This document shows, in pieces, positions 23,979 to 31,423 of a DNA stretch of 64,000 nt. The stretch lies in NCBI GenBank assembly GCA_964344135.1, contig CAYFMF010000003.1, positions 1-64,000 on the forward strand, read 5' to 3'. Below the pieces are notes generated by a model that ran no database searches, had not been told where the DNA came from, and saw only the letters and a list, made by a program, of their open reading frames with translations. The translations under genes were made by a program, and so were the position numbers. This stretch comes from Thiopontia sp964344135. Lineage in GTDB: Bacteria; Pseudomonadota; Gammaproteobacteria; GCF-002020875. Positions within the stretch are counted from its first letter, which is position 1; each line of letters begins with the position of its first letter.

Positions 23979-25088
23979 TCACTCCCTCCCCTCTTTCGAG
24001 CGGCCTGCATAAAAATCTCGCACAAAATCATCGAGGGTTCCGCTCTCGATCGCCCCGCGCAGACCACGCATCAGCTCCTGATAGTAGTAGAGGTTGTGGA
24101 TGGTGTTGAGGCGTGCCCCCAGAATCTCGTTGGTCCGCTGCAGATGGTGCAGATAGGCACGACTGTAGTGCTGGCAGGTGGTGCAGCCACAGGCTGAATC
24201 GAGTGGGCTGGTCTCCATCTTGTGGACCGCATTGCGGATACGAACATCCCCATTGCGGGTAAAGAGGTGACCGTTGCGGGCATTGCGTGTCGGCATTACG
24301 CAGTCAAACATGTCCACCCCACGCAGAACGGCCTCAACAATGTCCTCCGGTTTGCCCACCCCCATCAGGTAGCGTGGGTGGTCCTGTGGCATCTCGGTGG
24401 AGAGATGGTCAAGGATTCGGATCATCTCCTCCTTGGGTTCCCCAACCGAGAGCCCGCCAATCGCATACCCGTCAAAACCGGTCTGCTGCAGATGGGCGAG
24501 GGATTCGGAGCGCAGCTCCGGGTACATCCCCCCCTGCACAATCCCGAACAGTGCACTGGGCGAATCTCCGTGTGCCTCCTTGCAGCGGATTGACCAGCGC
24601 ATCGAGAGCTCCATCGATTCCCGCGCAGTCTGCTCATCTGCAGGATAGGGGGTACACTCATCAAAGACCATCACGATATCGGAGCCGAGTGCATGCTGAA
24701 CCGCAATCGCCTCCTCCGGCCCCAGAAAGACCTTGCTCCCGTTCACCGGAGACTGGAAATGGACCCCCTGCTCCGTGATCTTGCGCATCTCCCCGAGGCT
24801 GAAGACCTGGAAGCCACCGGAGTCGGTCAGTATCGGGCGCTCCCAGTGCATGAAGTCGTGCAGATCCCCATGGGCGGCAATCACCTCGGTCCCCGGGCGT
24901 AGCATCAGATGGAAGGTGTTGCCGAGAATGATCTCGGCCCCCATCTCCTCCAGCTCCTCCGGGGTCATCGCCTTGACCGTCCCGTAGGTACCGACCGGCA
25001 TGAATGCAGGGGTCTCAATGGTGCCGCGTTCAAAGCTGAGCTGCCCCCTGCGTGCCAGCCCCTCCTGATGGGTTTTGGTAAATTTCAT
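23979..25088 (-). CDS. tgt: Queuine tRNA-ribosyltransferase
   Basis: Tgt exchanges guanine-34 for the queuosine precursor preQ1 in tRNAs with GUN anticodons. The 369-residue enzyme shows FMPVGTYGTVKAMTPEEL, the nucleophile and binding region LTDSGGFQVFSLG and GGLSVGEPKEEM, and DCVMPTRNARNGHLFT. The zinc site is CGCTTC with the distal histidine in LNTIHNLYYYQ. The start ATG at 25088 is 140 bases from the queA stop. Confidence 0.97.
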   Translation of the reverse strand: MKFTKTHQEGLARRGQLSFERGTIETPAFMPVGTYGTVKAMTPEELEEMGAEIILGNTFHLMLRPGTEVIAAHGDLHDFMHWERPILTDSGGFQVFSLGEMRKITEQGVHFQSPVNGSKVFLGPEEAIAVQHALGSDIVMVFDECTPYPADEQTARESMELSMRWSIRCKEAHGDSPSALFGIVQGGMYPELRSESLAHLQQTGFDGYAIGGLSVGEPKEEMIRILDHLSTEMPQDHPRYLMGVGKPEDIVEAVLRGVDMFDCVMPTRNARNGHLFTRNGDVRIRNAVHKMETSPLDSACGCTTCQHYSRAYLHHLQRTNEILGARLNTIHNLYYYQELMRGLRGAIESGTLDDFVRDFYAGRSKEGRE

Positions 25089-25229
25089 ATGATGGTTTCC
25101 ACAAGCATCCCTCTATTCATTGTCAGGGTACGCTATACAACATCCCTGTTCGCTCGACGATAGCCATCCCCGGCTAACAACGCCCCTGAAATAAACATGG
25201 GGATACTTGTCAGATGACTCATGATTGCT

Positions 25230-26276
25230 CTACTCCGGCAGATCATCCGCCCCACCACGTCCGTTGATCAACATCGCATCCCCATAGCTGAAGAAGCGGT
25301 AGCGCTCCCTGATCGCATGCCGATAGGCATCCATTACGGCCTGGTACCCTCCAAAGGCGGTGACCAGCATCATCAGGGTCGACTCGGAGAGGTGAAAGTT
25401 GGTCAGCAGTGCATCCACGGTATTGAAATGGTACCCCGGGGTGATGAAGATGTCTGTCTCCCCGGAAAAGGGGGCGATCTCCCCACCCCTGGAGGCACTC
25501 TCCAGGCTGCGTACTGCGGTGGTACCCACCGCAATCACCCGCCCCCCTGCGCCCTTTGTGGCTCGTATCTGATCACAAAGCGCGGCAGTCACCTCAAACC
25601 ACTCACTGTGCATCACATGGTCCTCAATCCGCTCGGTGCGAACCGGCTGAAAGGTTCCCGCCCCCACATGGAGTGTGACAAATCCCGTCTGCACACCCAT
25701 CTCCCTGATCTGCTGGAGGATCTTGTCGGTAAAGTGGAGCCCGGCCGTGGGTGCAGCCACCGCCCCCTGGTGGCGCGCATAGACGGTCTGGTAACGCTCC
25801 CGATCCTCCGCATCGGCCTCGCGCTCGATATAGGGGGGGAGCGGAATTCGCCCCAGTGACTCCAGCAGCTCAACAGCCGGCCTCGGGTCGAGAAACTCAA
25901 CCTCAAACAGTGCACCCCTGCGCCCCACAACCCTCACCTCCAGCTCCCCCTCCAGGATCAGTAGAGCCCCTGACTTTGGAGACTTGCTGGAGCGCAGATG
26001 TGCCAGAACGTGGTGCTGGCCGAGCACCCGCTCCACCAGTAGCTCCACCTTGCCACCACTCTCCTTGCGCCCGAAGAGACGGGCCGGGATCACCCTGGTA
26101 TCGTTAAACACAAGCAGATCATTTGGTTTAACAAGACCCAGTATCTCACTGAATTCACGGCCATATAAGGAACCATCTGGAGCCAGAACCAGAAGCCGGC
26201 TCTGCCCCCTCTCCTCGGGTGGAGACTGGGCGATCAGCTCAGCTGGAAGATCAAACCGAAAGTCACTTTTGCGCAT
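25230..26276 (-). CDS. queA: S-adenosylmethionine:tRNA ribosyltransferase-isomerase
   Basis: QueA adds the cyclopentene part of queuosine using the ribosyl group of S-adenosylmethionine. The 348-residue protein begins SDFRFDLPAELIAQSPPEERGQSRLL (family N-terminus) and contains DLLVFNDTRVIPARLFG, PPYIER, VAAPTAGLHFT, LHVGAGTFQPV and YHFNTVDALLTNFHLSESTL near the C-terminus. It is first in the queA-tgt-yajC-secDF cluster and is divergent from nfo. Confidence 0.97.
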   Translation of the reverse strand: MRKSDFRFDLPAELIAQSPPEERGQSRLLVLAPDGSLYGREFSEILGLVKPNDLLVFNDTRVIPARLFGRKESGGKVELLVERVLGQHHVLAHLRSSKSPKSGALLILEGELEVRVVGRRGALFEVEFLDPRPAVELLESLGRIPLPPYIEREADAEDRERYQTVYARHQGAVAAPTAGLHFTDKILQQIREMGVQTGFVTLHVGAGTFQPVRTERIEDHVMHSEWFEVTAALCDQIRATKGAGGRVIAVGTTAVRSLESASRGGEIAPFSGETDIFITPGYHFNTVDALLTNFHLSESTLMMLVTAFGGYQAVMDAYRHAIRERYRFFSYGDAMLINGRGGADDLPE

Positions 26277-26351
26277 GGCGCGCTAGGATAACATTCCTTA
26301 TCAATTCCATGGCAAAATGGCCCCTTTCAGACAATAACAAGAACAGATGCC

Positions 26352-27200
26352 ATGAAATGGATTGGGGCACACGTCAGTACTGCCGGAGGGGTGCAAAATG
26401 CACCAGAGAACGCCTACAGGATCGGCGCCAGGGCCTTCGCCCTCTTCACCAAGAACCAGCGCCAGTGGAGCGCAAAGCCTCTCACCAGCGAGCAGATCGA
26501 TGGCTTTCAGGCCGCAATGGAGCAGTATGGCTACACGCCGGAGCAGGTGCTCCCCCACGACAGCTACCTGATCAACCTTGGCCACCCCGAGAGGGAGGCG
26601 CGGGAGAAGTCACTAAACGCCTTCATCGATGAGCTGGAGCGCTGCCACCAGCTGGGGCTCACCCTGCTCAACTTCCACCCTGGCAGTCACCTGCGAAAGA
26701 TCAGCGAGGAGAGCTGTCTCGACCTGATCGCGGACTCCATCAATCAGGCACTGGAGAAGACCACCGGGGTTACTGCGGTGATTGAGAATACCGCTGGACA
26801 GGGCTCCAACCTGGGATACCGCCTTGAACATCTCGCCCATATCATTGACCGGGTAGAGGACAAATCCCGAGTCGGGGTCTGCATCGACACCTGTCACGCC
26901 TTTGCGGCCGGTTACGACCTGCGCACCGCAGATGCCTACAACCAGACGATGGATGCCTTCGGGGAGATCGTCGGATTCGACTACCTGCGTGGAATGCACA
27001 TCAACGACTGCAAATCGGAGTTCGAGAGCCGGGTCGATCGTCACCACAGCATTGGCGAGGGGACCATCGGGCTCGAGGGGTTCCGCATGGTGATGAATGA
27101 CAAAAGGATTGACCAGATCCCGATGGTGCTGGAGACCATCAACAGTGAACTCTGGAGAGAGGAAATCGAGTTACTTTACGGTATGATTACCACCGACTGA
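26352..27200 (+). CDS. nfo: Endonuclease IV (AP endonuclease)
   Basis: Nfo cuts DNA at abasic sites and takes part in base-excision repair. The 282-residue TIM-barrel enzyme shows the zinc-ligand segments IGAHVSTAGGVQNA, NFHPGSHLRKI, IENTAGQGSNLGYRLEHLAHI, GVCIDTCHAFAAGYDLRT and MHINDCKSEFESRVDRHHSIGEG. All expected His, Asp and Glu ligands are visible. The ATG at 26352 is preceded by a short divergent region shared with queA. Confidence 0.97.
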   Translation: MKWIGAHVSTAGGVQNAPENAYRIGARAFALFTKNQRQWSAKPLTSEQIDGFQAAMEQYGYTPEQVLPHDSYLINLGHPEREAREKSLNAFIDELERCHQLGLTLLNFHPGSHLRKISEESCLDLIADSINQALEKTTGVTAVIENTAGQGSNLGYRLEHLAHIIDRVEDKSRVGVCIDTCHAFAAGYDLRTADAYNQTMDAFGEIVGFDYLRGMHINDCKSEFESRVDRHHSIGEGTIGLEGFRMVMNDKRIDQIPMVLETINSELWREEIELLYGMITTD

Positions 27201-27227
27201 TCCAGCCACCACAGTAGAGAGAACCCA

Positions 27228-28511
27228 TTGGATATTAACAACTTTGAAGCCTATTGTGATCAGTTTGATCGCGCTGTCAACGAGCTGGGGATCGAAGAGA
27301 ATCTGGCCGAACTGCTGAAACACCCTGACCGTGAACTCCTCGTGGAACTCCCGCTGGTTCGGGATGATGGCTCCCTGATGGTCCTCCACGGCTATCGGGT
27401 TCAACACAACAATGCCCGTGGCCCCTTCAAGGGGGGGCTGCGTTTTCATGAGTGTGTCGATCTGGACGAGGTGCGTGCCCTCTCAGCACTGATGACCTTC
27501 AAGACCGCCCTGGTCGATATCCCCTATGGTGGTGGCAAGGGGGGGATCCAGGTGGACCCCAAGAAGCTCTCCTCACATGAACTGGAGCAGCTGACTCGAA
27601 CCTTTGTCCGCGCCATCAGTCCGGTGATCGGGGTCCATACCGACATCCCGGCACCCGATGTAAACACCAATGCCCAGATCATGGCCTGGTTCATGGATGA
27701 ATACAGTCAGCTTCACGGCTACAGCCCCGGAATTGTCACCGGAAAGCCGCTCAATCTCGGAGGCTCGAAGGGAAGAAATGCCGCTACCGGATATGGAGTC
27801 TCCATCGTGCTGCGTGAGGTTGCCGAGTACCGCAACATGGAGCTGAAGGGTGCAACAGTTGTAATCCAGGGATTTGGCAATGTGGGGAGCTGGGCTGCCA
27901 AATACCTTGATGAATTTGGCTGCAAGATCATTGCAGTCAGTGACAGCAAGGGGGCCATTATCGATAACAGTGGGCTCGATATTACGGCACTGATTGAATA
28001 CAAGCAGACACATGGGACCATCCAGGGTTTTGGAAACAGTCACTCCATCGATGCCGAAACACTTCTCTATACACCCTGCGACTTTCTGGTCCCGGCGGCA
28101 CTGGGTGGCGTGATCCACAAAAAGAACGCCAATAATCTGCGCTGCAAGATCGTGATCGAGGCAGCCAACGGCCCCACCACCCCAACCGCTGACACGATTT
28201 TATGGAGCAAGAACATTCCTGTGGTTCCCGACATCCTGACCAATGCGGGTGGTGTGATCGCCTCCTACTACGAATGGGTCCAGAACCTGCAGCGCCACTA
28301 CTGGGAGGAGGAAGAGGTCAACAGCAAGATGGAGAAGAAACTGACCAGCGCCTTCTGTGAGGTTGCCGCACTCGCCCACTCCAAAAGGGAGCTCTCCTAT
28401 CGTACTGCCGCCTTTATGCTGGCAATTAAACGGGTAACCGATACCACAACGATTCGTGGACGACTCGGCTCTCCCTGCGCCATCACCCCTGATCTGCCCC
28501 AAGACACTTAA
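27228..28511 (+). CDS. Glu/Leu/Phe/Val dehydrogenase, probably glutamate dehydrogenase
   Basis: This 427-residue NAD(P)-dependent amino-acid dehydrogenase has the GDH signature PYGGGKGGIQVDP with the catalytic lysine, the substrate loop HNNARGPFKGGLRFHE, TDIPAPDVNTN, TGKPLNLGGSKGRNAATGYGV and the Rossmann motif VVIQGFGNVGSWAAKYL. It resembles the 420-430-residue hexameric GudB/RocG type, which usually interconverts glutamate and 2-oxoglutarate. The start is TTG at 27228 behind an AGAGAGAA site. Its 3' end overlaps the SET-domain gene by 29 bases in convergent orientation. Cofactor choice is not readable with certainty. Confidence 0.93.
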   Translation: MDINNFEAYCDQFDRAVNELGIEENLAELLKHPDRELLVELPLVRDDGSLMVLHGYRVQHNNARGPFKGGLRFHECVDLDEVRALSALMTFKTALVDIPYGGGKGGIQVDPKKLSSHELEQLTRTFVRAISPVIGVHTDIPAPDVNTNAQIMAWFMDEYSQLHGYSPGIVTGKPLNLGGSKGRNAATGYGVSIVLREVAEYRNMELKGATVVIQGFGNVGSWAAKYLDEFGCKIIAVSDSKGAIIDNSGLDITALIEYKQTHGTIQGFGNSHSIDAETLLYTPCDFLVPAALGGVIHKKNANNLRCKIVIEAANGPTTPTADTILWSKNIPVVPDILTNAGGVIASYYEWVQNLQRHYWEEEEVNSKMEKKLTSAFCEVAALAHSKRELSYRTAAFMLAIKRVTDTTTIRGRLGSPCAITPDLPQDT

Positions 28512-28917
28512 TCCCGGACACCTCCCAGAAATCTGGCCCATAATCGATAAAGATCTCCTCTCCGGGACGGATCCTCTTCAGTGCCTCGATCCGTGCCTTT
28601 TTCCAACGTGTTGAGACCACAAACTGTGCATTGGGTTTTGCCGAATGGTTTACATAGCGGGTGTAATTCTCCCCCACAATCAGACAGTCCCGACAGACCC
28701 AGAGCAGATAGTGTGAATCAATATAGGGGCTGCGTTCCGACTGGGCATCGGTGATGATCTTCCCCAGATAGGGGCCGATGGTATCCCCTCTCTGGAGCGT
28801 CACAAGCGAAAAGAGCCCCTCTCCACACCCACTGATTGTGGATGGAGCCACCTCAAAGTGGTGCTCCTCAAACTGTCTCGATTGTCCCATTCTCCACCCG
28901 ATCTCCTCTCGCCCCAA
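28483..28917 (-). CDS. SET-domain protein (putative lysine methyltransferase)
   Basis: This compact protein of 144 residues is almost entirely a SET domain: SGCGEGLFSLVTLQRGDTIGPY at the start, then the S-adenosylmethionine-binding pseudoknot elements YVNHSAKPNAQF and ALKRIRPGEEIFIDYGPDFW. The post-SET zinc site is absent. SET proteins of this size occur sporadically in bacteria and methylate unknown proteins. A second possible start is at 28890 (MGQSRQFEEHHF). It is divergent from the sulfur-globule-type gene downstream. Confidence 0.85.
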   Translation of the reverse strand: MGREEIGWRMGQSRQFEEHHFEVAPSTISGCGEGLFSLVTLQRGDTIGPYLGKIITDAQSERSPYIDSHYLLWVCRDCLIVGENYTRYVNHSAKPNAQFVVSTRWKKARIEALKRIRPGEEIFIDYGPDFWEVSGIKCLGADQG

Positions 28918-28953
28918 ACAGCCGACAAGACACTATTCAAGCGCTCAATTGAA

Positions 28954-28982
28954 TTGTATTTCAGCCAATTTCATGTTAATAT
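28954..28982 (+). promoter_or_regulatory. Likely sigma70 promoter of the sulfur-globule-type gene
   Basis: TTGTAT (28954-28959), a 17-base spacer and TAATAT (28977-28982) match a housekeeping promoter, placing the start of transcription about 40 bases before the ATG at 29031. An AGAGG ribosome-binding site follows at 29020-29024. Confidence 0.5.
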
Positions 28983-29030
28983 AGCAGAAATTGATGCACC
29001 ATATTTAAACTCCAAACCCAAGAGGTTTTC

Positions 29031-29780
29031 ATGAAAAAACTGAATCTTGTAATGCGTACAGCTGCTGGCGCCCTGATAGCCAGCAGCATGGCGATGCCGG
29101 TCGCTGCAGAAGAGGCTGCCACTGGGCAGGTTGCTGAACAACAGGCAGCGGCTGCCACACAGCAGGCTGAGCCACGCAAGCGCCGTCCACAGAGCCGCCC
29201 CCCCATGCCCTATGGCCCTGGGATGACACCCCCTTATGGCATGATGCCTCCGGGCATGGCTCCCTATGGCCCTGGCCCCTACGGGATGGCACCTCCACAG
29301 GGTTTTGGCCCCTATGGCCCTCCCGGCATGAGCCCCTACGGCCCACCAATGGGCTATGCGCCCCCCGGCTACGGGCCTGGCGGCTACAATGCCCCCGGTT
29401 TCAACCCCTCATTCAACCCACCCACCATGGAGCCACCCTGGGGGAATGACAAGAACTTTGACATGAGCCCGATGAAATTCTGGCCGGTTCCCGGAACAGG
29501 AAACCCCTGGCACTACAAGCCATGGGAGCCCGGTGCCCCCTGGGGTGATTCCGACAAGTTCTCCGATCCACCCGATGAGGCCTTCCACGAGGCGGAGGAT
29601 TTCCTCGCCGACGCCCCAAGAATGCCTGGTGGCTGGGAGCTGCCCAACATCTCCATGCCAAGCCCCTTCGAGATCGGAGAGCAGGTTGGAGACCAGAGCT
29701 GGCTGCTGCCGGAAAACTTCAAGATGCGTGACCGCAATCGTCCCAAGCGCTACCGGAAGTACTTCCAGAACGAGCAGTAA
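29031..29780 (+). CDS. Exported Pro/Gly/Tyr/Met-rich protein of sulfur-globule type
   Basis: This 249-residue protein has a clear signal peptide (MKKLNLVMRTAAGALIASS, cleavage near AEE at 26-28). A low-complexity segment with many short PYGPG, PPGM and PYGPP units spans about residues 58-130. A Trp/Pro-rich C-terminal part (PWGNDKNFDMSPMKFWPVPG) follows, ending in a basic tail. Sulfur globule envelope proteins of purple sulfur bacteria are small exported Gly/Pro/Tyr-rich chains, and this genome carries fcc and sox genes, so a sulfur-globule coat role is the best guess. It is longer than SgpA-C. A second, unrelated-length relative lies at 33739-34290. Confidence 0.7.
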   Translation: MKKLNLVMRTAAGALIASSMAMPVAAEEAATGQVAEQQAAAATQQAEPRKRRPQSRPPMPYGPGMTPPYGMMPPGMAPYGPGPYGMAPPQGFGPYGPPGMSPYGPPMGYAPPGYGPGGYNAPGFNPSFNPPTMEPPWGNDKNFDMSPMKFWPVPGTGNPWHYKPWEPGAPWGDSDKFSDPPDEAFHEAEDFLADAPRMPGGWELPNISMPSPFEIGEQVGDQSWLLPENFKMRDRNRPKRYRKYFQNEQ

Positions 29781-29791
29781 CAACGCTACCG

Positions 29792-29962
29792 ATGGGAGGC
29801 TGGGGCTGCCCGCATGATGCCAACGGCATCTGCCTGAAGGTACCGAAGACCCGCTGCGATCCGGGGATGAAGGGGTGCGTTCTGGCCGGCCGCTTCCGCT
29901 TCAGCAAGGAGCAGAAGAACCGCCCCGGTGGCCCCAAAAAGCGCAGCTACGAGACAGAGTAG
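29792..29962 (+). CDS. Small four-cysteine protein of 56 residues
   Basis: An ATG at 29792, 11 bases after the sulfur-globule-type gene, opens a 56-residue frame. It begins MGGWGCPHDANGICLKV, continues with RCDPGMKGCVLAGRF and ends basic (PGGPKKRSYETE). Four cysteines are arranged C-X7-C-X7-C-X6-C, which suggests metal or Fe-S binding or disulfides. The reading frame ends 24 bases before a strong terminator, so it fits as the second gene of the same transcript. I recall no characterised family. It has no signal peptide. Support is the cysteine pattern, codon usage and position. Confidence 0.7.
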   Translation: MGGWGCPHDANGICLKVPKTRCDPGMKGCVLAGRFRFSKEQKNRPGGPKKRSYETE

Positions 29963-29985
29963 CCGCTCTCGACCTGCCCATAGAG

Positions 29986-30015
29986 AAGAGCCCTCAACTG
30001 AGGGCTCTTTTTTTT
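29986..30015 (+). terminator. Rho-independent terminator after the 56-residue gene
   Basis: An 11-bp stem (AAGAGCCCTCA with TGAGGGCTCTT) and a two-base loop run straight into a tract of eight Ts. It closes the globule-protein transcript. Confidence 0.93.
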
Positions 30016-30204
30016 GTTCAGATCAGGTGTTCCGGTGGGCCCGCATTGACGGTGCATCCGGATGATTTATGTCAAATACATTTATGCAAACCGGCAGGAA
30101 GATCACTATTCGAGGACAAACACTCTTGTTGAGAAGGCAGTGGTTAGATGCTACGGTTAACAACAAGATACAGCACGGCACCCCATTGGGAGGGGGGAAC
30201 AACA

Positions 30205-30795
30205 ATGAACATACTAATCGCTGACGATCACTACCTCTATCTGCAGGGGCTGCGCCTGCTACTCAATGGGCAGCACAAGAAGCTGCGCTACCATGAGGCC
30301 AGGGATCTCGCCTCTGTGCTGGATCAGCTGGGCCACCACCCCATTGAGCTGCTGCTGCTCGATCTGCGGATGCCCGACATGGAGGGGTTTGACGGGGTCT
30401 ACCAGATCCGTGAGCGCTACCCTGAGCTGCCGATTGTGATCATTACCAGCTCAGAGAGCCGCACCGATGTCCAGGCTGCAATCAATGCCGGGGTTCAGGG
30501 GTATATCCTCAAGTCACTGGATCACAAGGCGATGACCGATGCGCTCAATGAGGTGGTTGCCGGCAACCCGTTCTTCCCCGACCTCAGTCAGCCACTCTCT
30601 GGCCCACTGGAGAATCTGACCAATCGGCAGCTGGAGATCCTGCACCTGATCAATGACGGGATGGGGAATCGTGAGATTGGCAAGCGGCTGGGGATTACCG
30701 AAGGGACCGTGGGGCAGCATGTTCACGCCCTGCTCAGCGCACTGAAGGTAAAAAACCGTTCCGAGGCGGCGCGCATCCTTCGTGAGTATGAGTAG
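30205..30795 (+). CDS. LuxR/NarL-family response regulator
   Basis: This 196-residue two-component regulator has a receiver domain at about 1-120 (acidic pair D7-D8, phospho-acceptor D53 in LLLLDLRMPDMEG, switch Ser/Thr in VIITSSES and Lys in YILKSLD). A LuxR helix-turn-helix lies at about 134-196 (LTNRQLEILHLINDGMGNREIGKRLGITEGTVGQHVHALL). The frame opens at 30148 but the ATG at 30205 follows a GGGAGGGGGG site and starts directly with the receiver strand. It overlaps the next gene, so it forms one unit with the two kinase-type genes downstream. Targets unknown; the flanking globule-type genes are candidates. Confidence 0.93.
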   Translation: MNILIADDHYLYLQGLRLLLNGQHKKLRYHEARDLASVLDQLGHHPIELLLLDLRMPDMEGFDGVYQIRERYPELPIVIITSSESRTDVQAAINAGVQGYILKSLDHKAMTDALNEVVAGNPFFPDLSQPLSGPLENLTNRQLEILHLINDGMGNREIGKRLGITEGTVGQHVHALLSALKVKNRSEAARILREYE

Positions 30796-31423
30796 CACCC
30801 ACCCGCACCACGCACTGGGGCAGTTTCTCTCCACAGCAATTCACGACATCAAGCAGCCGCTCAATGTGCTACAGATGTATCTGGGGATCCTGCAGGAGCA
30901 GGCCGGCCTCCCAAAGGGGGACGAATTGACCCAGATCGCAAATGGCTCCCTGAAATCACTACAGTCAATGCTCAACCTGCTCAGCAACTGGGCGCGTGCT
31001 GATGAAGGGGGACTCAGGATCCAGCCAGAGTGGGTAACGCCATCAACATGGTCTCAACATCTCGAGAAGCAGGAGTGGCTCTCCCACCCCCTCCCGGCAG
31101 TGGATCTCTCTGCTGAGGAGACTCATCGGTCGATCGATCTTGCCCTGCTCACCCAGACCCTGCGCGACATCCTGACCCTGCTCCCCAGGGGGACAGCCAT
31201 CACCGCAACCCCCACCCCATGGAGCCTTGAACTCCAGCTCACCCCGCCACTACAGCGTGGCAGTGATGGTGAGCTTCTGTTTAGCGATGCCCTGCATCAA
31301 CTGGCAGTGGATGGCGGAGGCGCCGTCCTGAAGGCGCTCGGCTTTCAGCAGCGGCTGGTAGAGCGTGATGGGGCGGTTGTGATTGCCATTCAGGGGGCGG
31401 AGAGTATGGTTGCTGCGCCATGA
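30782..31423 (+). CDS. Histidine-kinase-like protein with degenerate ATPase region
   Basis: This 213-residue cytoplasmic protein has an H-box like that of HisKA domains, TAIHDIKQPLNVLQMYLGIL with H21, followed by a second helix (LKSLQSMLNLLSNWARAD), so a dimerisation/phosphotransfer hairpin is present. The remaining 120 residues sit where the HATPase domain would be, yet no N box, G1 (DxGxG) or G2 (GxGLG) motif is visible. It may act as a phosphotransfer or anti-kinase partner rather than a kinase. GTG 30782 and ATG 30788 are both possible starts. It overlaps the regulator gene by 14 bases and the hybrid kinase gene by four. Confidence 0.7.
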   Translation: MSMSSTHPHHALGQFLSTAIHDIKQPLNVLQMYLGILQEQAGLPKGDELTQIANGSLKSLQSMLNLLSNWARADEGGLRIQPEWVTPSTWSQHLEKQEWLSHPLPAVDLSAEETHRSIDLALLTQTLRDILTLLPRGTAITATPTPWSLELQLTPPLQRGSDGELLFSDALHQLAVDGGGAVLKALGFQQRLVERDGAVVIAIQGAESMVAAP

